Shown: positions 1 through 3,697 of the stretch, piece by piece
Layout: each line of letters begins with the position of its first letter
How positions within the stretch are numbered: the first letter of the stretch is position 1
From: an uncultured Ruminococcus sp.
GTDB taxonomy: Bacteria > Bacillota > Clostridia > Oscillospirales > Acutalibacteraceae
NCBI GenBank assembly: GCA_902766585.1
Contig: CACXDV010000245.1
Span: 1 to 5,357 of the forward strand
Direction of reading: 5' to 3'
DNA: 5,357 bases
Notes under the pieces: model-generated
Databases searched by the model: none
What the model was told of the DNA's origin: nothing
The model's input: the letters and a program-made list of their open reading frames with translations, nothing else
Position numbers and translations under genes: made by a program

Positions 1-946
1 CTTCCTGTGCCTTTACTGTAACATTACATTTCTTTGAGAAATTGCCGTCATCAGATTTAACAGTAATTGTTGCTGTACCTGCGCCGATCGGTGTTACAAA
101 GCCCCAGTCAGTTACGGCAGCTACATTTGTATCTGAGCTTGACCATGTAAGCTTTCTATTATCGGCATTATTCGGAAGTGCATATGCATTCAGCTCATAG
201 CCGTAATCGCCTTCATTAAAGGACAGCTCCGTAATATCAAGAGTTACTCCCGTTACCTTTACCGGCTCCGGCTCCGGCTCCGGTTCCGGCTCAGGCTCAG
301 GCTGAGGTGCGGGCTGAGCCGATACACCTGAATAATCTGTTGCCTGATATGCGCCTGCGGGCGGTGCCATATCGGATACGCCTGCGCTGTTGAAGCTGTA
401 AGTAACTCCATCCAGTGTTCTTGTGGTATTTGTTATGTACTGACCGTTCTCATAGTAGAAGGAATCGCCGTCGAACAGCACCCAGCCGTTCCAGGGATAT
501 GATACTCCTGCTATTTTGAACCATTCTACCCATGTTCTGCTGTATACATTGTGATATACAACGCCTGAATATTCATCTCTTGCATCTACTGCCATGCCTG
601 AACCGATATATACGCCTACATGACCGGGTGTATGAAGTCCGAGACCGTGGATATTCGGTACGCCGTTGCTTACATAGCCCCATTCGGACGCACACGCAAG
701 CATATCTACTCTGCATCCGCCTACTCCGTTGTATGTCCAGATAAGACCTGAACAGTCAACTGCACCGTATGAGGTACCGCCCCATACATAGGACCAGCCC
801 TCACGGTATGCCCTGAGAGCGTGAGCGGAAAGTCCTACGCCTGTGCTGGATTCCGCATTAGCTGTCATTGCGCCTGAAAGAAGCATTGTTGTAATAATGC
901 TTGCTGATAATGCTCCTGCTATGACCTTTCTCATTTTCTTCGCCAT
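1..946 (-). CDS. Secreted NlpC/P60 cell-wall hydrolase with Big_2 domain, 3' end missing
   Basis: Predicted exported endopeptidase cutting peptidoglycan stem peptides; 315 open codons are visible and the reading frame runs off the left edge without a stop. Seen: residues 1-31 form a signal peptide (charged MAKKMRK, hydrophobic core, ANA|E cleavage site). An NlpC/P60 domain spans about 39-150, with WGGTSYGAVDCSGL holding the nucleophile Cys65 and PGHVGVYIG holding His109. Residues 155-191 resemble two cell-wall-binding repeats (FDGDSFYYENGQ, then LDGVTYSFNSAGV). A Pro/Glu linker (216-228) leads to a bacterial Ig-like Big_2 domain (about 229-312: LTWSSSDTNVAAV, GAGTATITV). The position normally filled by a second His is Asp121 (VDARD). 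The start is the ATG at 946, with GAAGGGAG 12 bases upstream; a second ATG four codons in is too far from it. The gene is divergent from ddl. The domain calls are firm; the cleaved bond and the missing C-terminus are unknown. Confidence 0.9.
   Translation of the reverse strand, partial: MAKKMRKVIAGALSASIITTMLLSGAMTANAESSTGVGLSAHALRAYREGWSYVWGGTSYGAVDCSGLIWTYNGVGGCRVDMLACASEWGYVSNGVPNIHGLGLHTPGHVGVYIGSGMAVDARDEYSGVVYHNVYSRTWVEWFKIAGVSYPWNGWVLFDGDSFYYENGQYITNTTRTLDGVTYSFNSAGVSDMAPPAGAYQATDYSGVSAQPAPQPEPEPEPEPEPEPVKVTGVTLDITELSFNEGDYGYELNAYALPNNADNRKLTWSSSDTNVAAVTDWGFVTPIGAGTATITVKSDDGNFSKKCNVTVKAQE
262..301 (-). repeat. 6-bp tandem repeat encoding the Pro-Glu linker
   Basis: Near-perfect tandem 6-mers (CCGGAG and variants CCTGAG, CCGGAA on the coding strand) encode six Pro-Glu pairs at residues 216-227 of the NlpC/P60 protein. 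Such PE linkers are common extended spacers between domains of wall-associated proteins. The unit is in frame, so copy-number change would alter linker length without breaking the frame. This is simple coding repeat DNA, not a mobile or CRISPR-like repeat. Confidence 0.85.
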
Positions 947-958
947 AAAGTGTATTTG

Positions 959-966
959 CTCCCTTC
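959..966 (-). promoter_or_regulatory. Ribosome binding site of the NlpC/P60 gene
   Basis: GAAGGGAG on the minus strand, 12 bases before the ATG at 946. The spacing is on the long side, but it is the only purine-rich match near the start, and it favours this ATG over the internal ATG at 934. Confidence 0.7.
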
Positions 967-972
967 GTAACA

Positions 973-1001
973 TTTATACAATCAAAAAGCTGTTTGTTAC
1001 A
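973..1001 (-). promoter_or_regulatory. Possible activator-dependent promoter of the NlpC/P60 gene (proximal)
   Basis: On the minus strand a good -10, TATAAA (973-978), lies 17 bases downstream of TGTAAC (996-1001), a poor -35. That -35 position coincides with the second half of the WalR-like box. This is the geometry expected when an OmpR-family activator replaces -35 recognition. Transcription would start close to the ribosome binding site and give a leader of about 20 bases. Inference only; the better sigma-70-type match is the distal promoter at 1077-1105. Confidence 0.3.
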
Positions 1002-1012
1002 TTTTTTTAACA
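996..1012 (-). promoter_or_regulatory. WalR (YycF)-like box upstream of the NlpC/P60 gene
   Basis: The minus strand reads TGTTAA-AAAAA-TGTAAC, an exact match to the published WalR direct-repeat consensus TGTWAH-N5-TGTWAH. WalRK is an essential two-component system of many Firmicutes that controls cell-wall hydrolases, including NlpC/P60 enzymes, so the site and the gene agree. Further single half-sites lie at 967-972, 1059-1064 and 1072-1077 on the same strand. The region is AT-rich, and whether this organism has WalR is not visible here. Confidence 0.4.
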
Positions 1013-1076
1013 GATTTTAACTATGGTGTCGCAAGTCATATTCAAATATTTCAAACTTGTAACAAAATCCATTAAC

Positions 1077-1105
1077 ATAATATCATGACGGAAAAGAAAA
1101 ATCAA
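1077..1105 (-). promoter_or_regulatory. Candidate sigma-A promoter of the NlpC/P60 gene (distal)
   Basis: The minus strand shows TTGATT (1100-1105) as -35, a 17-base spacer, and TATTAT (1077-1082) as -10. This is the best sigma-A-like pair on this strand. Transcription would begin near 1070, giving a leader of about 120 bases that contains the WalR-like box. If this promoter is the one used, a regulator bound there would block rather than activate. Confidence 0.45.
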
Positions 1106-1219
1106 GCCTTTTTCTATGTTCTAAAAAAAATAAGTCAATTTTTAGCAATTTGCACAAAAGCATTTAAAAAGTCTATTTAAGTTCTACCCAGTAAATCTTA
1201 TATTATTTTTAAATAGGAA

Positions 1220-1248
1220 TTGCACGAAAAGAGAATATATGCTAATAT
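1220..1248 (+). promoter_or_regulatory. Candidate promoter of the ddl-murI-DUF1934-argS operon
   Basis: TTGCAC (1220-1225) as a weak -35, a 17-base spacer, and TAATAT (1243-1248) as -10, preceded by TGC, an extended -10 element. Transcription would start near 1255 and leave a leader of about 80 bases before ddl. A similar TTGCAC with an AAAAG tract nearby occurs at 1150-1155, with TATTTA 18 bases downstream, and could be a second, weaker promoter. Both matches are modest, but some promoter must lie in this region because the upstream gene is divergent. Confidence 0.3.
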
Positions 1249-1287
1249 TATTAATTGTAGCGATATATAAATTTACAGTATGGTTAA

Positions 1288-1305
1288 TGCCGCTTTGATA
1301 CGGCA
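1288..1305 (+). other. Small GC-rich hairpin in the ddl leader
   Basis: TGCCG (1288-1292) and CGGCA (1301-1305) can pair around an 8-base loop. It stands out as the only GC-rich patch in an AT-rich leader. It lies 15 bases upstream of the ddl ribosome binding site, so it could affect initiation or mRNA stability. It is not a terminator: the stem is short and no U-run follows. Confidence 0.3.
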
Positions 1306-1320
1306 GTGTTTCTAACTTAA

Positions 1321-1328
1321 AGAAGGAG
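1321..1328 (+). promoter_or_regulatory. Ribosome binding site that sets the ddl start
   Basis: AGAAGGAG ends at 1328. The frame contains GTG codons at 1328 and 1337. The first overlaps this site and cannot be used with it; the second is 8 bases downstream, a normal spacing. This decides the start at 1337. Confidence 0.85.
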
Positions 1329-1336
1329 TGTTTAAG

Positions 1337-2413
1337 GTGCAGAAAAAGCGTATAGCCGTTCTTTTCGGCGGCAAGTCATCAGAGCATGAGGTTTCAAGGG
1401 TATCGGCATCATATGTTATCAGCCAGATACCTCAGGATAAATATGATATCATCACGATCGGTATCACAAAGGAAGGCCGCTGGCTTCTCTACAGCGGAGA
1501 TATAAAGAATATCAAAGACGGCTCATGGGAAAAGGATCCGAATAATAAGCTTGCCTTTATTGCACCTGCTCCCCGTGTAGGCGGAATGGTAATACTAAAC
1601 GAAAACGGCTATGAGATCGTGAAGCTTGATGCAGTATTTCCTGTGCTTCACGGAAAAAACGGCGAGGACGGAACAGTTCAGGGACTTCTTGATCTTGCCG
1701 AGATACCCTATGTCGGCTGCGGTCTGCTTGCATCCGCTGCCTGTATGGATAAGATAGTTACCAACATCATGTTTGAAAATGCCGGTATCGAGCAGGCTGC
1801 ATTCACATGGATCTATACCGAGGAATACAAAAATGATCCCGATGCCTGCATAGTAAAGGTCGAGGCCGCCCTTGATTATCCGATATTCGTAAAGCCCGCA
1901 AATGCAGGCTCCTCAGTCGGCGTAAGCAAGGCTGCGGACCGTGAACAGCTCATCAAGGCAATTGAGATCGCTTCAAAGGAAGACAGAAGGATCCTCTTTG
2001 AAGAAACCATAGTCGGCAAGGAGGTCGAATGTGCCGTTATCGGAAACAGCGAAACCTTTGCTTCCGTTCCCGGACAGATCGCGCCTGCTGCGGAATTCTA
2101 TGATTATGACGCAAAATACAATAATGCCGCTTCACAGCTTTTCATTCCCGCTCAGATCAGTGATGAACTCAAAGAGATCGTAAGAAGAGTAGCTGTAAGA
2201 GCTTACCGCGCACTTGACTGCACAGGACTTGCAAGGGTAGACTTTTTTGTTACCGACGGCGGCAGAGTACTTCTTAACGAGATCAACACCATGCCCGGCT
2301 TCACCTCGATAAGTATGTACCCCAAGCTCATGGCTGCCTGCGATATAAAGGGCAGCGCACTTATCGAAAGACTCATAGAACTTGCATATGAGAGGGCTGA
2401 AAAAAATGTCTGA
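1337..2413 (+). CDS. ddl: D-alanine--D-alanine ligase
   Basis: Joins two D-alanines with ATP in the cytoplasm; the dipeptide is then added by MurF to the UDP-MurNAc tripeptide. The protein has 358 residues, in the range of the longer DdlA-type ligases and longer than E. coli DdlB (306). Seen: N-terminal FGGKSSEHEVS with the D-Ala-binding Glu18; FPVLHGKNGEDGTVQGLL at 101-118; the ATP-grasp core with DKIVTN (138-143), KPANAGSSVGVSK (186-198) and the omega loop EFYDYDAKY (253-261); then LARVDFF (298-304) and LNEINTMPGFT (313-323), carrying the metal ligands Asp302, Glu315 and Asn317. Tyr261 of the omega loop matches the Tyr typical of D-Ala-D-Ala ligases, not the His of VanA-type D-Ala-D-Lac enzymes, so I infer normal D-Ala-D-Ala synthesis. 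The start is a GTG chosen by its ribosome binding site. The last 8 bases overlap murI. First gene of the operon. Confidence 0.96.
   Translation: MQKKRIAVLFGGKSSEHEVSRVSASYVISQIPQDKYDIITIGITKEGRWLLYSGDIKNIKDGSWEKDPNNKLAFIAPAPRVGGMVILNENGYEIVKLDAVFPVLHGKNGEDGTVQGLLDLAEIPYVGCGLLASAACMDKIVTNIMFENAGIEQAAFTWIYTEEYKNDPDACIVKVEAALDYPIFVKPANAGSSVGVSKAADREQLIKAIEIASKEDRRILFEETIVGKEVECAVIGNSETFASVPGQIAPAAEFYDYDAKYNNAASQLFIPAQISDELKEIVRRVAVRAYRALDCTGLARVDFFVTDGGRVLLNEINTMPGFTSISMYPKLMAACDIKGSALIERLIELAYERAEKNV
2391..2396 (+). promoter_or_regulatory. Ribosome binding site of murI, inside ddl
   Basis: AGAGGG, 9 bases before the ATG at 2406 and wholly within the ddl coding sequence. It supports the ATG at 2406 over the upstream in-frame TTG (2382) and ATG (2388), which lie before or on this site. 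The arrangement suggests translational coupling to ddl. Confidence 0.7.
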
Positions 2414-3224
2414 ACAGGCTATAGGAGTCTTTGATTCAGGACTCGGAGGATTGACTGCGGTAAAAGAGCTTACCAAGGTTCTCCCGCAGGAAAATATAAT
2501 CTATTTCGGTGATACCGCAAGGGTACCCTACGGCAGCCGAAGTGATGAAACAATAAAAAAATATGCCCGTCAGGATGCAGCCTTCCTTCTTTCAAAAAAA
2601 GTTAAGCTTATAATAGCCGCCTGCGGCACAGTAAGCTCAGTCGCAACAGAACTGAAGGATGAACTGCCCGTACCGTTCACGGGCGTGGTACTGCCGACAG
2701 CCGCCGCTGCCGTCAGTTCAACAAGGAACGGTAAAATAGGAATTATAGGTACCTCTGCAACGGTAAAAAGCTGTTCCTATAAGAATGAGATACTTCGCCA
2801 GAACAGTGAGCTTACAGTTTTCCAGCAGGACTGTCCGCTGTTCGTGAATTTGGTTGAGAACGGATTCATTTCTGAGGATGACTGTATCGTGCAGTTGGTC
2901 GTGGAACGCTATTTGTCACAGATGAAAAAGGACGGAATTGACACACTGATACTCGGCTGTACACATTTTCCGATAATAGCGCGGGCTATCTCCGATTATC
3001 TCGGAGATCATGTCACACTGATAGACTCAGGCAAGGAGACTGCACTTTATGCCGCGCATCTTCTCAGCAGCAACGAGCTTCTCAATACAAGCAATCATGC
3101 GGGAGCCTGCTCCTACTATGTGAGTGATACCGTAGAGAGCTTCATGCATACAGCCGAAATATTCCTGGGACAGAGCGTTGAAAAGGTAAAGCATATAAAT
3201 ATAGAGCAGGCAGCACTGCAATAA
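2406..3224 (+). CDS. murI: Glutamate racemase
   Basis: Interconverts L- and D-glutamate without a cofactor, supplying D-Glu for MurD in peptidoglycan synthesis. The 272 residues are a normal length for the family. Seen: GVFDSGLGGLTAV (7-19) with Asp10 and Ser11; YFGDTARVPYGSRS (33-46); the first catalytic cysteine Cys73 in AACGTVSS (71-78); KIGIIGTSATV (110-120); Glu151 in LVENG; and the second catalytic cysteine in LGCTHFPII (183-191: Cys185, Thr186, His187). Both catalytic cysteines are present, so the enzyme should be active. The odd point is Gly74, where the family usually has Asn (ACNT). An aspartate racemase identity is less likely given the length and the GDTARVPYG and GCTHFP motifs. 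The start overlaps the end of ddl by 8 bases, and together they supply both D-amino-acid building blocks of the stem peptide. Confidence 0.94.
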   Translation: MSEQAIGVFDSGLGGLTAVKELTKVLPQENIIYFGDTARVPYGSRSDETIKKYARQDAAFLLSKKVKLIIAACGTVSSVATELKDELPVPFTGVVLPTAAAAVSSTRNGKIGIIGTSATVKSCSYKNEILRQNSELTVFQQDCPLFVNLVENGFISEDDCIVQLVVERYLSQMKKDGIDTLILGCTHFPIIARAISDYLGDHVTLIDSGKETALYAAHLLSSNELLNTSNHAGACSYYVSDTVESFMHTAEIFLGQSVEKVKHINIEQAALQ

Positions 3225-3226
3225 AA

Positions 3227-3235
3227 AGAGAGGAA
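3227..3235 (+). promoter_or_regulatory. Ribosome binding site of the DUF1934 gene
   Basis: AGAGAGGAA just after the murI stop, 6 bases before the ATG at 3242. It fills most of the 17-base gap between the two genes and leaves no room for a terminator or a separate promoter. Confidence 0.75.
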
Positions 3236-3241
3236 TTATAA

Positions 3242-3697
3242 ATGGAAGAAAATTTCAATCTTTCCGTATGCGGCAAACAGACCGCGGCAGGAGGCTCAGA
3301 CAAGATCGAGCTTGAAACCTCCGCTTCATACGTCACAAAAAACGGGAGCCGCTATATAACCTACAGGGAATACAGTCCCGATCACCCCGAACAGCATTAC
3401 CGCACAACAATCAAGGTTGACAGCAATAATGTGGTAACGGTAATGAAGGGCGGAGAAGAAAATCATCATCTCATCCTTGAGCAGGGAGAACGCCATAAAT
3501 GCGAATATAACACTCCCTTCGGAAGCATGACTCTCGGCGTATATACAGAATATGTCGGTATCAGCCTTGATGATCACGGCGGAGAGCTTACAGTGAGATA
3601 TTCGATAGATATAGAATCAGAGCTTGCAAGCTCAAACGAGCTTACGCTAAAAATTAAGGAGGCAAAAAACAATGTCAACAGCAGCAATGACAGTTGA
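3242..3697 (+). CDS. DUF1934 (YwiB-like) beta-barrel protein
   Basis: Small soluble protein of unknown biochemical function, 151 residues, with no signal peptide or membrane segment. The pattern of alternating strands fits the lipocalin-like beta-barrel of the DUF1934/YwiB family: YITYREY (38-44), TTIKVDSNNVVTVMKGG (55-71), HHLILEQGE (75-83), the hallmark YNTPFGS (89-95), LGVYTEYVGISL (98-109) and ELTVRYSIDI (115-124), then the conserved N-E-L ending near 132-134. In B. subtilis the homologue ywiB also lies directly upstream of argS, and this gene overlaps argS by 26 bases, which supports the assignment. The tail after residue 140 is polar and is encoded by DNA shared with the argS start region, so it is probably not important to the fold. 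Family assignment by motif and context; role unknown. Confidence 0.82.
   Translation: MEENFNLSVCGKQTAAGGSDKIELETSASYVTKNGSRYITYREYSPDHPEQHYRTTIKVDSNNVVTVMKGGEENHHLILEQGERHKCEYNTPFGSMTLGVYTEYVGISLDDHGGELTVRYSIDIESELASSNELTLKIKEAKNNVNSSNDS
3655..3662 (+). promoter_or_regulatory. Ribosome binding site of argS, inside the DUF1934 gene
   Basis: TAAGGAGG, a near-perfect anti-16S match 9 bases before the argS ATG at 3672, embedded in codons for residues 138-141 of the DUF1934 protein. Ribosomes finishing the upstream gene pass over it, so coupling or re-initiation is likely. Confidence 0.85.

Noticed and set aside
262..301. CRISPR-like or mobile repeat
   Set aside because: The repeat is a 6-base in-frame unit coding Pro-Glu with no spacers, so it is a protein linker.
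532..744. Plus-strand reading frame of 70 codons
   Set aside because: It lies opposite the NlpC/P60 coding sequence, has no ribosome binding site, and its Cys/His/Arg-rich product resembles no family; it is a shadow of the minus-strand gene.
1095..1115. AGAAAAA / TTTTTCT inverted repeat with 7-base loop, a possible terminator
   Set aside because: The stem is almost all A-T pairs and would be unstable, it lies between divergent genes where no transcript ends, and it overlaps the distal promoter -35.
1280..1315. 11-codon open frame upstream of ddl, a possible leader peptide
   Set aside because: It has no ribosome binding site and no run of regulatory codons, and the hairpin it overlaps is not part of a terminator, so an attenuation mechanism has no support.
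1328..1336. Upstream GTG as ddl start, giving 361 residues
   Set aside because: This GTG overlaps the AGAAGGAG ribosome binding site; the GTG at 1337 has normal spacing and begins where the family's N-terminus begins.
1337..2413. VanA-type D-Ala-D-Lac ligase (vancomycin resistance)
   Set aside because: The omega loop reads EFYDYDAKY with the Tyr of ordinary D-Ala-D-Ala ligases, and no vanH or vanX neighbour is present.
2132..2476. Minus-strand reading frame of 114 codons across the ddl-murI junction
   Set aside because: It is antisense to two clearly recognised genes, including catalytic motifs of both; no independent sign of coding.
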